Notes: generated by a model from the letters alone, not told the origin. DNA of 64,000 nucleotides from Maribacter luteus (GCF_009674825.1 NZ_WKJH01000001.1:310001-374000); one strand, 5' to 3'. Positions 1 to 9,971 are shown, numbered from the stretch's first letter. A program made the numbers and translations.

Positions 1-1
1 A

Positions 2-739
2 GATGTAAATGGTTGTGAGATATTCTCATTACCAACTTCCAATTTCTCGGTTAAATCCGGCAGTGAAACATGTCGCTCTAGCAACAATGGCAGCATTTCA
101 ATTTCCGCTGTGGAAAATTACAATTATTCGGCAACCCTTTCCGGCACTACAGATGCCACAAATGCATTTACATCGGAAACGGAATTTTCCGGACTTTCCG
201 CGGGCAATTATACGGTATGCATCACCATTGAAGGGCAAACCGATTATGAACAATGTTATGACCTCACCATCACAGAACCTGAGGACCTATCGGTAAGTTC
301 TAAGGTAGATACAAGTACTGGTAAGGTTTCACTTAGCTTAAAAGGAGGTAAGATCTATACCATAAACCTGAACGGTGAAGTTTTTACTACGACCCAAAAC
401 GAAATTACCCTGAATCTGGAAGCACAAACAAACACCATGAGTGTTTCTACAGATAAGGATTGCCAGGGGTACTATGAGGAAACCATTGTTTTGGCGAGTG
501 AAATTTCGGTATATCCGAACCCTGTAAAAGATAGTCTGTTGTATTTAGAACTTGGAACTATTAGCGACCCTTCTGTAAACGTTGAAATCTATACATTTTC
601 GGGCAGACAGATTTCCATATCGGATCATTATGTCAACAATGGTCAGGTACAGATCAATGTATCGAACATTCCTAACGGATTGTTTGTTTTAAAAATACAT
701 ACAGCCCAAAAAACCTATCACTACAAAATCGTAAAATGA
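2..739 (+). CDS. T9SS type A sorting-domain protein, 3' end only
   Basis: The reading frame is open from the first bases of the window, so the true start lies upstream and only about 245 C-terminal residues are seen. The GTG at 110 is an internal valine codon, not a start. The visible part is Ser/Thr/Asn-rich beta-type sequence with a few cysteines, followed by a C-terminal type IX secretion sorting domain. That domain begins near VYPNPVKDSL and ends in the usual basic tail YHYKIVK. Such domains direct proteins through the outer membrane for surface attachment or release. Upstream catalytic modules cannot be seen. The placement before a lipoprotein and an amylase suggests the last exported enzyme or binding protein of a polysaccharide locus. 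The stop overlaps the next gene's start by 4 bases, indicating translational coupling. Confidence 0.85.
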   Translation, partial: DVNGCEIFSLPTSNFSVKSGSETCRSSNNGSISISAVENYNYSATLSGTTDATNAFTSETEFSGLSAGNYTVCITIEGQTDYEQCYDLTITEPEDLSVSSKVDTSTGKVSLSLKGGKIYTINLNGEVFTTTQNEITLNLEAQTNTMSVSTDKDCQGYYEETIVLASEISVYPNPVKDSLLYLELGTISDPSVNVEIYTFSGRQISISDHYVNNGQVQINVSNIPNGLFVLKIHTAQKTYHYKIVK

Positions 740-1440
740 TGAAAACCGTAAAATATACTCTTTCAATACTACTCTTTGGCATTTTGATTTCCTGCGGAGG
801 TGGTGGGGATGATGACAATCCGGACCCTGTGATAATAACACCCCCCGATGCGGCAACATTGGTGTTTCCCGAAAACAATACCGAATGCTTGGAAGGTACC
901 AATATATCGGACACCGAAAGCAGTGTTACCTTCTTATGGAATCCTTCCGACCATACGGATTCCTATATCGTAAATCTCCGGAATTTGGATACCAATACTT
1001 CGCAGACATTGAATGCAAGCACCAATGAACTGGAAATTACCCTACTCAGGGGAACCCCTTATTCTTGGACAGTAACCTCCAAAGCCAACGATACGGATGA
1101 TACTGCGGAAAGTGACCTTTGGAAATTCTATAACGCAGGACCGGCCGTAGAGAATTACGCCCCATTCCCAGCAGATGTGGAGTTCCCTACAATGGGAGCC
1201 AGCATCAACGCAGGGAATACAACTTTAAGTTGGACTGGAAGTGATGTGGATAACGATATTATTTCTTATGACATTTACATTGATGAAAGTAATCCACCAA
1301 CCACCTTATTGGGGAATACCTCCTCGAACGGCATTGCTTTTGATGCCGTGTCCGGAAAAGTATACTATTGGAAAGTAGTAACGAATGACACGGCCGGAAA
1401 TACATCAACCTCTGAAATTTTCCAATTTAAGGTGAATTAA
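736..1440 (+). CDS. FN3-like two-domain surface lipoprotein
   Basis: A 234-residue lipoprotein. The signal peptide ends in a lipobox with Cys at about residue 20 (LISCGGGGDDD), followed by a Gly/Asp-rich linker. Two similar beta-sandwich units follow, at about residues 36-135 and 140-234. Each has the SWTV/YYWKV pattern of fibronectin type III-like domains, and both repeat a core like F-x-W. The acidic tether after the cysteine fits export to the cell surface. No catalytic motif is visible. It overlaps the T9SS gene by ATGA and precedes a GH13 enzyme by 48 bp, so it probably belongs to the same transcript and binds glycan in the manner of SusE/SusF-type accessory lipoproteins. That role is inferred from context. 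Confidence 0.75.
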   Translation: MMKTVKYTLSILLFGILISCGGGGDDDNPDPVIITPPDAATLVFPENNTECLEGTNISDTESSVTFLWNPSDHTDSYIVNLRNLDTNTSQTLNASTNELEITLLRGTPYSWTVTSKANDTDDTAESDLWKFYNAGPAVENYAPFPADVEFPTMGASINAGNTTLSWTGSDVDNDIISYDIYIDESNPPTTLLGNTSSNGIAFDAVSGKVYYWKVVTNDTAGNTSTSEIFQFKVN

Positions 1441-1488
1441 AGGTTTAAAATATTCAATACATCATCAAATCAGTTAAAATCGGACCAA

Positions 1489-3345
1489 ATGAAAAGGATT
1501 CTATTTATACTAACAGTAGTTCTACTACAAAGTTCAACGAGCTACGGGCAGCAACCTATAAATCGCGTTGAGCCACCCAACTGGTGGATTGGAATGCAAT
1601 ACAATGAGGTAGAATTAATGGTCTACGGACAGGATATCGCTTCCTATTCCGTTTCCCTGGATACCTACGAAGGGGTAACCTTAAAACAGATCAAACAAGT
1701 CCCGAACGAAAATTACCTGTTTATAGATTTGAAAATCGATGAGCGTACGCTACCTGGAAACCTTACTCTCCGTTTCACTAAAAATGGAACCGAACCCGTT
1801 ATTCACTCCTACCCATTATTGAAAAGAGACCCGGAAAGCAAAAGAGTGGCAGGTTTCAATACCTCAGATGCTATTTACCTGATCACACCTGATAGATTTG
1901 TAAATGGTGATACTGGTAACGATACTGTCGACGGACTCAAGGAAAAAGCGGATAGAACCTTTAAGGGAGGAAGACATGGCGGTGATGTACAAGGCATCGT
2001 AAATAGTTTGGACTACATCAAAGACCTAGGTTTTACTGCTATTTGGATCAATCCAATTCTGGAAAACGACATGCATACCTATAGTTACCATGGTTATTCC
2101 ACCACCGATTTTTACAAAGTAGATCCAAGGTATGGCAGTAATGAATCATTTAAATCATTGTGTAAGGAAGCCAGCGACAAAGGCATGAAGGTCATTATGG
2201 ATATGATTGCCAACCATTGTGGATTAGACCATTGGTGGATGCAAGACCTACCATCAGAGGATTGGATCAACCAATGGCCCGAATATACCGAGACCAACCA
2301 CAAAAAAACAGTGATCCTGGATCCCTATGCCTCAAAAATAGACTACAAGCAATTCTTCGACGGGTGGTTCGTACCTAGCATGCCCGATTTGAACCAACGC
2401 AACGAATCCATGGCCAAATACCTGATACAAAACACCCTATGGTGGATTGAGTATTCTGGTATTTCCGGTATTCGAATGGACACCTATCCCTATCCCGATA
2501 TGTATTTTATGAGTGATTGGACCAAAGCGGTGATGGATGAATACCCCAATTTTAATATCGTTGGCGAAGAATGGGTAACGCGACCAACCATTGTCTCGTA
2601 TTGGCAAAAGGGAAAGGAAAACAAAAATGGATATACGTCATATTTAAAAAGTCTTATGGATTTTCCATTGCAAAATGCCTTAGTCACTTCGTTGAACAAA
2701 GAGAAAACCTGGGCATCCTCATGGACCGATCTTTATGAAACCCTAGGACAGGATTATTTATACCCCGACCCCAATAATCTGGTAATTTTCCCTGACAATC
2801 ATGATATGAGCAGGATCTACACCCAATTGAACGAGGATTTTGATAAATACAAATTGGCATTAACCTATATCGCTACCGTTCGTGGTATACCTCAAATTTA
2901 CTACGGAACTGAAATATTAATGAAAAACCCAGGAACAGAGGATCATGGAATCATTCGATCTGATTTTCCCGGGGGATGGAAAAACGACAAGATAAATGCC
3001 TTTACCGGAAAAGGCCTATCGGCTAAGGAGAAAGAAGCCCAAGAGTTCGTAAAAAAACTGATGAACTGGAGAAAGAATTCAACTTTGGTACATCATGGCA
3101 AATTAATGCACTTTGCTCCGAAAAATCAGGATGAAATCTATGTCATGTTCCGTTATGACGACAAAGAAAAAATCATGGTCGTCCTGAATAAGAATACCAA
3201 AGACATGGAACTGGACCTTAAACCATACAAAGAAATTCTTGGCGACCAATTGACTGGAAAGGATATATTATCCGGTAAGGAATTCACAGCGGCAAAAAAA
3301 ATATCGGTAAAAGCAATGGGTTCATTGATTATAGAGATCGAATAA
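1489..3345 (+). CDS. SusA-like GH13 alpha-amylase/neopullulanase (cyclomaltodextrinase type)
   Basis: A 618-residue secreted enzyme that hydrolyses alpha-1,4 (and possibly alpha-1,6) glucans. A signal peptide covers about residues 1-20. An N-terminal beta-domain typical of cyclomaltodextrinases spans about 25-115, the GH13 barrel about 125-525, and a C-terminal beta-domain about 535-618. The GH13 motifs are readable: DMIANH at 238, GIRMD with nucleophile D331, GEEW with acid/base E360, and FPDNHD with the third acid D439. The length and N-domain match the periplasmic SusA/neopullulanase group. It is followed convergently by a LacI-family regulator and then a SusC/SusD pair, the usual setting for starch or maltodextrin genes in flavobacteria. 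The exact substrate cannot be read from sequence. Confidence 0.93.
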   Translation: MKRILFILTVVLLQSSTSYGQQPINRVEPPNWWIGMQYNEVELMVYGQDIASYSVSLDTYEGVTLKQIKQVPNENYLFIDLKIDERTLPGNLTLRFTKNGTEPVIHSYPLLKRDPESKRVAGFNTSDAIYLITPDRFVNGDTGNDTVDGLKEKADRTFKGGRHGGDVQGIVNSLDYIKDLGFTAIWINPILENDMHTYSYHGYSTTDFYKVDPRYGSNESFKSLCKEASDKGMKVIMDMIANHCGLDHWWMQDLPSEDWINQWPEYTETNHKKTVILDPYASKIDYKQFFDGWFVPSMPDLNQRNESMAKYLIQNTLWWIEYSGISGIRMDTYPYPDMYFMSDWTKAVMDEYPNFNIVGEEWVTRPTIVSYWQKGKENKNGYTSYLKSLMDFPLQNALVTSLNKEKTWASSWTDLYETLGQDYLYPDPNNLVIFPDNHDMSRIYTQLNEDFDKYKLALTYIATVRGIPQIYYGTEILMKNPGTEDHGIIRSDFPGGWKNDKINAFTGKGLSAKEKEAQEFVKKLMNWRKNSTLVHHGKLMHFAPKNQDEIYVMFRYDDKEKIMVVLNKNTKDMELDLKPYKEILGDQLTGKDILSGKEFTAAKKISVKAMGSLIIEIE

Positions 3346-3366
3346 AATATTCAGTCAAAAGTTTGA

Positions 3367-4407
3367 TTATAGAACGGTAATTCCATTTATGGTGGACTCC
3401 CGTTCTATAATCGTAGACTTAATAATCTCTGTACGGTATGGTTCCTCCTCTTCATCCTGTGTGTTTTCTATCCTGTGAATCAGCATTTTTGCAGCAACTT
3501 GTCCCATCTTAAATCCGTGCTGTGCCATTGAAGTAAGACCAGGTTTGGCATATTTGGACAGAATGCCATCCGTGAATCCGATGAATTCCATTTCTTCAGG
3601 TACCTTAACCCCTTTTTGTTGTACTAGGTTCATGCAATGGACAGCGAAAATCTCATTTACACAAATAACCGCATCAATCCCATGAGTGTTAAAAAATTCG
3701 TCTACCTTACCATTATCCAAATCGGTAAATGGTAATCTTAAAATTAATTTTTCATCAACGGGCAACCCGAAGGTTTCCAGTGCCTGTCTATATCCTGATT
3801 CTCGACCCTTACTAACACTGAAATAATCTTCAGTAGTAATCAAGGCTATTTTTTTTCTACCATTTTCAATGAACTTTTTCACTGCCAAAAAAGCCGCTTC
3901 TTGATCATTGATCAAAACTTTATCACATTCTATCTCATCGGTAACGCGATCAAAAAGAACGAACGGAATCCCATAATCCCTCACTTGACTTAAATGATCA
4001 AAATGGTTCTTTTTTTGTGTTTCTGCCGATAAGGCCATAATAAAACCATCAACACTGCCATTTGCCAAAAGCTCCATATTTATAACTTCCTTTTCAAGGG
4101 ACTCATCCGAAACGCAGGCAATAACATTATATCCCCTTTCTTTGGAGTAATGCTCAATACCCCTGAAAACCGTAGTAAAAAAATAATGTACAATATCGGG
4201 TATGATCACCCCTATATTATTGGTACGCCTACTCTTAAGGCTTATCGCAAGATTGTTCGGCCTGTAATTATAAAGTTTGGCGAATGCCTGCACCTTTTCT
4301 ATCGTATCGGCGCTAATTTCACTACTGTTTTTTAGAGCTTTTGAAACTGTTGAGATAGAAACCTCCAACTCCCGGGCAATGTGTTTTAATGTAATCTTAG
4401 TTTTCAT
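3367..4407 (-). CDS. LacI-family transcriptional regulator
   Basis: A 346-residue DNA-binding regulator. The N-terminal LacI helix-turn-helix covers about residues 5-24 (ITLKHIARELEVSISTVSKA). A hinge helix lies at about 52-60, and a periplasmic-binding-protein-like effector domain begins at NNIGVIIPDI and fills the rest. Full-length for the family. It is convergent with the GH13 gene (21 bp apart) and divergent from the SusC gene. The 333-bp space between it and susC carries a LacI-type palindrome at 4633-4648. It probably controls susCD, perhaps the amylase and possibly itself, in response to a sugar such as a maltodextrin. The inducer is inferred from neighbours only. Confidence 0.93.
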   Translation of the reverse strand: MKTKITLKHIARELEVSISTVSKALKNSSEISADTIEKVQAFAKLYNYRPNNLAISLKSRRTNNIGVIIPDIVHYFFTTVFRGIEHYSKERGYNVIACVSDESLEKEVINMELLANGSVDGFIMALSAETQKKNHFDHLSQVRDYGIPFVLFDRVTDEIECDKVLINDQEAAFLAVKKFIENGRKKIALITTEDYFSVSKGRESGYRQALETFGLPVDEKLILRLPFTDLDNGKVDEFFNTHGIDAVICVNEIFAVHCMNLVQQKGVKVPEEMEFIGFTDGILSKYAKPGLTSMAQHGFKMGQVAAKMLIHRIENTQDEEEEPYRTEIIKSTIIERESTINGITVL

Positions 4408-4632
4408 GATGTGGTGCTTAATTTAAGTTTTACCACTGCATTTAAAGGTCTTGATCCTTCTTTTTAAAATTAAGATTTTTTTAGGATAAAGAGAAACAAA
4501 AACCGACCTAAAAAAAATCTACTTCAGATTAACATAATTACCATTTCAATATTTTTTTAGTATAATATATATGTTATTAATAATTATTGTAAATTGATAT
4601 TTATTATTTCCTATTTCAATTAAGTTATTAAC

Positions 4633-4648
4633 ACGCAAACGTTTTCGT
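4633..4648. promoter_or_regulatory. LacI-type operator upstream of susC
   Basis: The 16-bp element ACGCAAACGTTTTCGT is a palindrome centred on the CG at 4640/4641, with 7 of 8 base pairs complementary (only 4636/4645 mismatched). It matches the AAACGTTT-type core bound by LacI/CcpA-like regulators. It sits in the divergent AT-rich region (4408-4740), 93 bp before the susC start and 226 bp from the regulator start. No convincing flavobacterial -33/-7 promoter pair could be assigned around it, so activation or repression cannot be decided. Confidence 0.7.
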
Positions 4649-4740
4649 TGTATTTAGATGCCAACAGGCCTATTTTTTAACATTTATTTATATATTTTTA
4701 GATACTAGAACAAAATTAACTCAACTTAAATCAATTCTTT

Positions 4741-7700
4741 ATGAAGATTTCATTACTACGAAGCTTCTTGCTTATCGGGGCATTTTTATGCTTTGGATGG
4801 GCACAAGCTCAAGAGGTATCGGGAACTGTTTCCGATGCCAATGGTCCCTTACCGGGAGCAAGTGTTGTCGAAAAAGGGACAACCAATGGAACGCAAACCG
4901 ATTTCGATGGCAATTTTACCATTAATGTTGGTGAAAATGCCACACTGGTAATTAGCTATGTAGGGTTCAGTACTACAGAAATAGCCGTTAACGGTAAAAC
5001 CAATATCGCTGTTACGCTAACTGAAGATGCCCAGGCATTGGAAGAGGTAATAATAATCGGTTACGGAACTACAACGGTTAAAGATGCAACCGGCTCCGTT
5101 TCCTCGGTTACCTCTAAAGATTTCAATCAAGGGGTCATATCCTCGCCCGAACAGTTGATTCAAGGAAAAACATCAGGAGTCCAGATATCCCAGTCAAGTG
5201 GTGAACCTGGTGCAGGTATCGCCTTAAGAATCAGGGGTACTGGATCAGTGCGAGGCAACAACAGCCCATTATTCGTAATCGATGGGGTTCCTGTCTCCAA
5301 TGAAAGTGTATCTGCTTCTGCTGCTGATGTCGGCGTTGGTTCTGGTGGTGCTAAAAACCCATTAAACTTCCTGAATCCAAGCGATATTGAAAGTATGAGT
5401 ATTTTAAAAGATGCCTCTGCTACCGCCATTTATGGTTCTAGAGGGGCTAATGGTGTAGTAGTTATTACCACAAAATCCGGAAAAGGCGGCGGAACAGATG
5501 GACAATGGGGCTTTTCGAGCACCCTGAATATTTCCAAGTCCGCAGACCGCTATGACCTGTTAACCTCTGAGGAATTTGTTGCCAGAGGTGGTGCCAACCT
5601 AGGTGGCTCAACTGATTGGCAAGACTATTTATTTAGGACTAGCGCGTCAACAGACAATAACTTGTCTTATTCCAGAAATTACGGATCTGGAAACATAAGG
5701 GCCACATTCGGTTATTCTAAACAATTTGGTATTATTGAAAATACAGATTTAGAACGTATTACGGGTAGGGTCAATTGGAATCAGAGATTTTTAAATGATA
5801 AGTTAAAAGTTGGTCTTCAAACAACGGTTTCAAGAATTAATGATAAGGCACCTTTTATAAGTAGAACTTCTGGAAGTACTGGCGATTTATTAGCTGCCAC
5901 CTATTACTCCAATCCTACTAGGAATGCTGATCCAAATTCAAGTGCCGCACCGGATAGAAACCCAGCGAACCTTTTGGCCTATTACGATGACAATACCCAT
6001 ACCGACAGATTTCTTGGAAATTTATCTTTAGATTATTCCTTTACAGACGAGCTTTCCGCTAAATTAAATTTAGGGATTGACACATCAGAATCTACTAGAG
6101 GTCAGGTTGCAGGACCTCAAATTTTAGCTTTGGATAATGGTGCGCAAGATAACGGAAGGGCATCGGTCAGTAATTTGGACACCCAAAATAATTTGATGGA
6201 AATCACTGTGAACTACAATAAAAAATATGACAATTCCCATTTGGAAGCACTTGTAGGTTATTCATTTCAAGACTTCAATAGAAAAGGTCAAAATATTCTT
6301 GGACAAGGCTATAACACATCTGATTTAAACGGTATCGTCAGTACTACAGAGCAAACATATAATGCCACCCGAAATCTTGCTAGCAACTATCAGGGCTATG
6401 GCATAGGAACCTTTCAGGACGAACCGGATGCAGGAGATCAATTTAGAATATTAGGTCTTTTCCCTGACATTAATCAGAGTACCGGAAATTTACCTAACAT
6501 TCCTATTAACGCTTTTTCTGTAGACACTTTTGATTATACCGACGAGTTACAGTCTTTCTTTGGTAGATTGAATTACACCCTTTATGACAAATACTTGTTT
6601 ACGGCAACTTTTAGGGCAGATGGCTCTTCAAAATTTGGTGGCAATAACCAATATGGATATTTTCCATCAGCAGCATTTGCTTGGAAACTAAATCAGGAAG
6701 ATTTTGTAAATGAAGAAGTTTTCTCCACTTTAAAACTAAGATTAAGTTGGGGTATAACCGGTAACCAAGACGGACTTGGTTATGGTAATTTTGTAAATAG
6801 GACAAGATGGGATGCGCTAGGTATTGATGCAGGATCACAATTATCATCACCCGCTACTTCCGAGGTCGCTTTTGCCAATCCTGATCTTAAATGGGAAGAG
6901 ACCGCACAATACGGCTTAGGTATTGATTTTGGTTTCGGAAATGACAGATTTACAGGTAATATCGATGTTTATAGAAAAGAAACTACGGATATCCTTTTGA
7001 ATTTACCCGCTGTACAACCAGCCACTTCACCTTTCGTATTCCAAAATGTTGATGGAACCATTCTTAACCAAGGAATTGAATTGGGGCTGGATTATGACAT
7101 TGTACGTAAAGAAAATTTTACATGGAACACCAATTTCAACATCTCGTATAACCAAAATGAACTTCAGGATTACAATGGACCAAACCTACAGGCCGGTAAT
7201 TTATATGGCCAAGGTCTTTCAGGTAGTACTTCCCAAATCTTGACTAACGGCAAACCCTTATATACGTACAACTTACGTTTAGTCGACGAAAACTACAATG
7301 TAGACGCTAATCCTACAATACTGGATAAATCAGGACTCCCCAAAGTTATAAGTGGTTTATCTACTAGTGTAAATTACAAAAACTGGGATGCTTCCTTGTT
7401 TTTTTCAGGTCAATTTGGCTTTTATGTCTACAATAATACAGCCAATGCACTTTTTGCATCGCCACAGATTGGAAGTAGGAATAATCTAAAAAGTGTTGTC
7501 GATAACGGGATTACATTATCTGCAACGAACCCAAGTACATTCTTCTTGGAAAAAGGGGACTTCGTAAGACTACAAACGGCGTCGATTTCTTACAACGTTC
7601 CATTAAGCGGAGACGGATTGTTCAAAAGTATGCGTTTTAGTGCCATTGGACAGAATCTATTTTTGATTACGGATTACAGTGGACTCGATCCAGAGGTCAG

Positions 7701-7803
7701 TACTTCGGACATCCCAGCAAATGGATTACCATCCGCTTCAATAGATTATCTATCCTATCCAAGACCAAGAACTATTAGTTTTGGATTTAACGTTACCTTT
7801 TAA
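4741..7803 (+). CDS. SusC/RagA-family TonB-linked outer membrane transporter
   Basis: A 1020-residue outer-membrane importer for oligosaccharides or other nutrients, energised by TonB. A signal peptide runs to about residue 24 (ends AQAQ). A CarboxypepD_reg-like beta-domain covers about 25-100. The EEVIIIGYGTTTVKDATGSV segment, characteristic of SusC proteins, starts at about 104 and leads into the plug (to about 240, with DASATAIYGSRGANGV). A 22-strand-type barrel follows and ends in a terminal phenylalanine (FNVTF). No N-terminal STN domain is present, so signalling to an anti-sigma factor is unlikely; the adjacent LacI regulator takes the control role. The SusD partner starts 18 bp downstream. 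The substrate is unknown. Confidence 0.95.
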   Translation: MKISLLRSFLLIGAFLCFGWAQAQEVSGTVSDANGPLPGASVVEKGTTNGTQTDFDGNFTINVGENATLVISYVGFSTTEIAVNGKTNIAVTLTEDAQALEEVIIIGYGTTTVKDATGSVSSVTSKDFNQGVISSPEQLIQGKTSGVQISQSSGEPGAGIALRIRGTGSVRGNNSPLFVIDGVPVSNESVSASAADVGVGSGGAKNPLNFLNPSDIESMSILKDASATAIYGSRGANGVVVITTKSGKGGGTDGQWGFSSTLNISKSADRYDLLTSEEFVARGGANLGGSTDWQDYLFRTSASTDNNLSYSRNYGSGNIRATFGYSKQFGIIENTDLERITGRVNWNQRFLNDKLKVGLQTTVSRINDKAPFISRTSGSTGDLLAATYYSNPTRNADPNSSAAPDRNPANLLAYYDDNTHTDRFLGNLSLDYSFTDELSAKLNLGIDTSESTRGQVAGPQILALDNGAQDNGRASVSNLDTQNNLMEITVNYNKKYDNSHLEALVGYSFQDFNRKGQNILGQGYNTSDLNGIVSTTEQTYNATRNLASNYQGYGIGTFQDEPDAGDQFRILGLFPDINQSTGNLPNIPINAFSVDTFDYTDELQSFFGRLNYTLYDKYLFTATFRADGSSKFGGNNQYGYFPSAAFAWKLNQEDFVNEEVFSTLKLRLSWGITGNQDGLGYGNFVNRTRWDALGIDAGSQLSSPATSEVAFANPDLKWEETAQYGLGIDFGFGNDRFTGNIDVYRKETTDILLNLPAVQPATSPFVFQNVDGTILNQGIELGLDYDIVRKENFTWNTNFNISYNQNELQDYNGPNLQAGNLYGQGLSGSTSQILTNGKPLYTYNLRLVDENYNVDANPTILDKSGLPKVISGLSTSVNYKNWDASLFFSGQFGFYVYNNTANALFASPQIGSRNNLKSVVDNGITLSATNPSTFFLEKGDFVRLQTASISYNVPLSGDGLFKSMRFSAIGQNLFLITDYSGLDPEVSTSDIPANGLPSASIDYLSYPRPRTISFGFNVTF

Positions 7804-7821
7804 AAAACATAAAATATAATT

Positions 7822-9411
7822 ATGAAAAAAATAGTAAATTATTTGTGTCTAACGCTTCCAATTGTCTTGATTTTTTCTTGTACAGATTTGGAAATAGAAG
7901 CAACAGACTCGTTGATTAGCGATGGTTTTGCAGGGGTTGCCAATATTGAAGGTGAAGTTGCGAATATTTCCAACATAGTTGCTGGGGGTGACTTGGCAAA
8001 TTCCGGAGGTCTTTTTGGACTGAACGAGGTTTCTTCAGATGAATACTTAGTAGCCACTCGTGGAACAGATTGGGGAGACAATGGTAGATGGTTGGCTATA
8101 CATCAACATACATGGAATGCAGAACTTTCCGATATTATCAATGCTTGGCAACAGTTAAATAGTATCACCATCAATGCTACTCGTGTTATAAACGACAAAA
8201 GTGTAAATACAGCCAGTGGAGAGGTTTCCGAATTAAAAGCAGAAGCCAGATTTTACAGGGCTTGGGCCATGAATTGGATTTTAGATATGTGGAGGCAAGT
8301 ACCCTTAAGGGATGTTGACCTACCAAACAGTGCCGTTCCAGAAGTGCTAACAGGGCAAGCTGCCATAGATTATATTGTTGCAGACCTAAATGCGGCCATT
8401 GCCGACCTACCTGCTGTAACTGCTGGGGATGCTATTGGTCTAAAGTCATCCCCTACTAAAGCTGCTGCCAGACATTTATTAGCAAAGGTTTATTTAAACA
8501 AACATGTATATTTAGGTGAGGAGCCAGCTACTTCAGATATGCAAGCGGTAATAAGTGCTGTAGATGAAATTTCCGCTGATGGCTATTCCTTAGCTGCTTC
8601 TGGAGATTTCTTTGATATTTTTAGACCAAGTAATGATGTTGAAACAATTTGGTGGTCCCCTAGTGACGCTGGGGAAAGAATGTGGTCTACCTTACATTAT
8701 AGTCAAAACGCCCCCGGTAATGACGGTGGTGGTTGGAATGGTTTTGCCACGCTTTCAGAATTCTATCAATCATTTGAAGGGGATCCCGATACAAATTATG
8801 TAGGTGACGGGCAAGAAGAAAGAAGAGGATGGGTACCGGATGCCACTACGGCCAATGCAGACAACCTAGGTATCGGTTACGGCTTCTTGATCGGTCAGCA
8901 ATATGAACAAGACGGAACGCCACTAAACGCCAGAGCAGAAGTTGGTAGTGTGCCTTTGGTATTTACCAAAGAAGTTGAAAAAGCAGAATATTCAGGCCCT
9001 ACAGATAATGCCGTGTTGGAAACAGCTGGAACAAGAATGTTAAAGTATCACCCTAATGAAGAGGGAGGGGATAGAAGAAGACACGTTATTAAGTATAGGT
9101 ATGCCGACGCTTATTTAATGAAAGCAGAGGCTATGTTCAGAATGGGAGATGACCCCACAACAATGATCAACAGCCTAAGAAGTATACGAGGAGCTGAAGA
9201 TTTGATTTCAGTTGGTGAAACAGAATTGTTGGCAGAAAGAGGTAGGGAATTGTATCAAGAATTGGCAAGAAGACAAGATCTAATTAGATTTGGTCAATTT
9301 ATAAGGGCATGGAACTTAAAAGATGCAGGTGATTCTCATTTACAGATATTTCCCATACCGAATTCGGACGTGTTAGCCAATCCAAACTTGGTACAAAACC
9401 CAGGGTATTAA
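7822..9411 (+). CDS. SusD/RagB-family nutrient-binding lipoprotein
   Basis: A 529-residue surface lipoprotein that acts as the lid of the SusC channel. The signal peptide ends in a lipobox with Cys20 (VLIFSC). SusD-like sequence follows, with a helical TPR-type core (for example EARFYRAWAMNWILDMW at about residues 140-160 and AARHLLAKVYLNKHVYL around 215). The family-typical C-terminus contains YRYADAYLMKAEAMFRMGD, ERGRELYQE and RRQDLIRFGQF, and ends in an IPNSDVLANPNLVQNPGY-type tail. It is 18 bp after the SusC gene and shares its transcript, which ends at the terminator at 9431-9464. No glycosidase follows directly, so the imported compound is not revealed by the operon. Confidence 0.95.
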   Translation: MKKIVNYLCLTLPIVLIFSCTDLEIEATDSLISDGFAGVANIEGEVANISNIVAGGDLANSGGLFGLNEVSSDEYLVATRGTDWGDNGRWLAIHQHTWNAELSDIINAWQQLNSITINATRVINDKSVNTASGEVSELKAEARFYRAWAMNWILDMWRQVPLRDVDLPNSAVPEVLTGQAAIDYIVADLNAAIADLPAVTAGDAIGLKSSPTKAAARHLLAKVYLNKHVYLGEEPATSDMQAVISAVDEISADGYSLAASGDFFDIFRPSNDVETIWWSPSDAGERMWSTLHYSQNAPGNDGGGWNGFATLSEFYQSFEGDPDTNYVGDGQEERRGWVPDATTANADNLGIGYGFLIGQQYEQDGTPLNARAEVGSVPLVFTKEVEKAEYSGPTDNAVLETAGTRMLKYHPNEEGGDRRRHVIKYRYADAYLMKAEAMFRMGDDPTTMINSLRSIRGAEDLISVGETELLAERGRELYQELARRQDLIRFGQFIRAWNLKDAGDSHLQIFPIPNSDVLANPNLVQNPGY

Positions 9412-9430
9412 TATCTATCCTAAACAATAA

Positions 9431-9464
9431 AAAAACCCTGACGTTTCTCGTTAGGGTTTTTTTT
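9431..9464 (+). terminator. Intrinsic terminator after the susCD operon
   Basis: A 13-bp stem (9431-9443 with 9449-9461, one G-T-type mismatch) closes a 5-base loop and is followed by a run of T. It is GC-rich at its centre (ACCCTGACG / CGTTAGGGT) and starts 20 bp after the SusD stop codon. Confidence 0.85.
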
Positions 9465-9971
9465 GCTAGTGGCCATCTTACCGGAACAGATTTCTTATAA
9501 TGTGAAACCAGTGATTCCTTCATAAACCCATAGCATCGATTGATGTCTTATAGCGCAGGATCTTTGATCTTGGATTGTTTGAAAGATGATAAAAAAAGAC
9601 CTGATTGCACTACCTTAGTATAATGCATGAACATTTAATCGCCCTTTTAACAAAACCAAAATACAATTACTCCTAATTTTTTATTTAACAAGGCATGTAT
9701 CGGATTCTAACACCGTAACACCTTGTAGGTTCTTTGACTTGAATATTGGGATTTTACATAAAATTAAGGTCTTTACAAGTAGGATAAAAACCTTAATCAC
9801 AGTAAATTTACGTAATGCCTAAAATAAGAATTCATTAAATTTCAGTTCATGATTTTGATGAAATCGGACCCTATGAAAAAACTTCAATATCTTTAAAGTA
9901 AATATTATTAATGGTCATCAAAACACCTTTGAACATCAAAACCATTTATTTAAAAAGCGCAAATAACAAAC
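9465..9971. other. 507-bp AT-rich intergenic region, no gene seen
   Basis: The stretch between the susCD terminator and the first FG-GAP lipoprotein gene holds no convincing reading frame on either strand. A 7-bp inverted repeat (TTAAGGT 9764-9770 with ACCTTAA 9790-9796) is the only small structure noticed. It probably contains the promoter for the downstream pair, but no clear TTG/TAnnTTTG pair at correct spacing was identified. Confidence 0.5.

Noticed and set aside
5160-5429. Long open frame antisense to the SusC gene
   Set aside because: It is a shadow of the strongly coding susC frame with no family resemblance; the same applies to other antisense frames over the large genes.
9764-9796. 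Inverted repeat TTAAGGT/ACCTTAA as a regulatory site
   Set aside because: Only 7 bp with a long 19-base spacer in AT-rich DNA; easily produced by chance.
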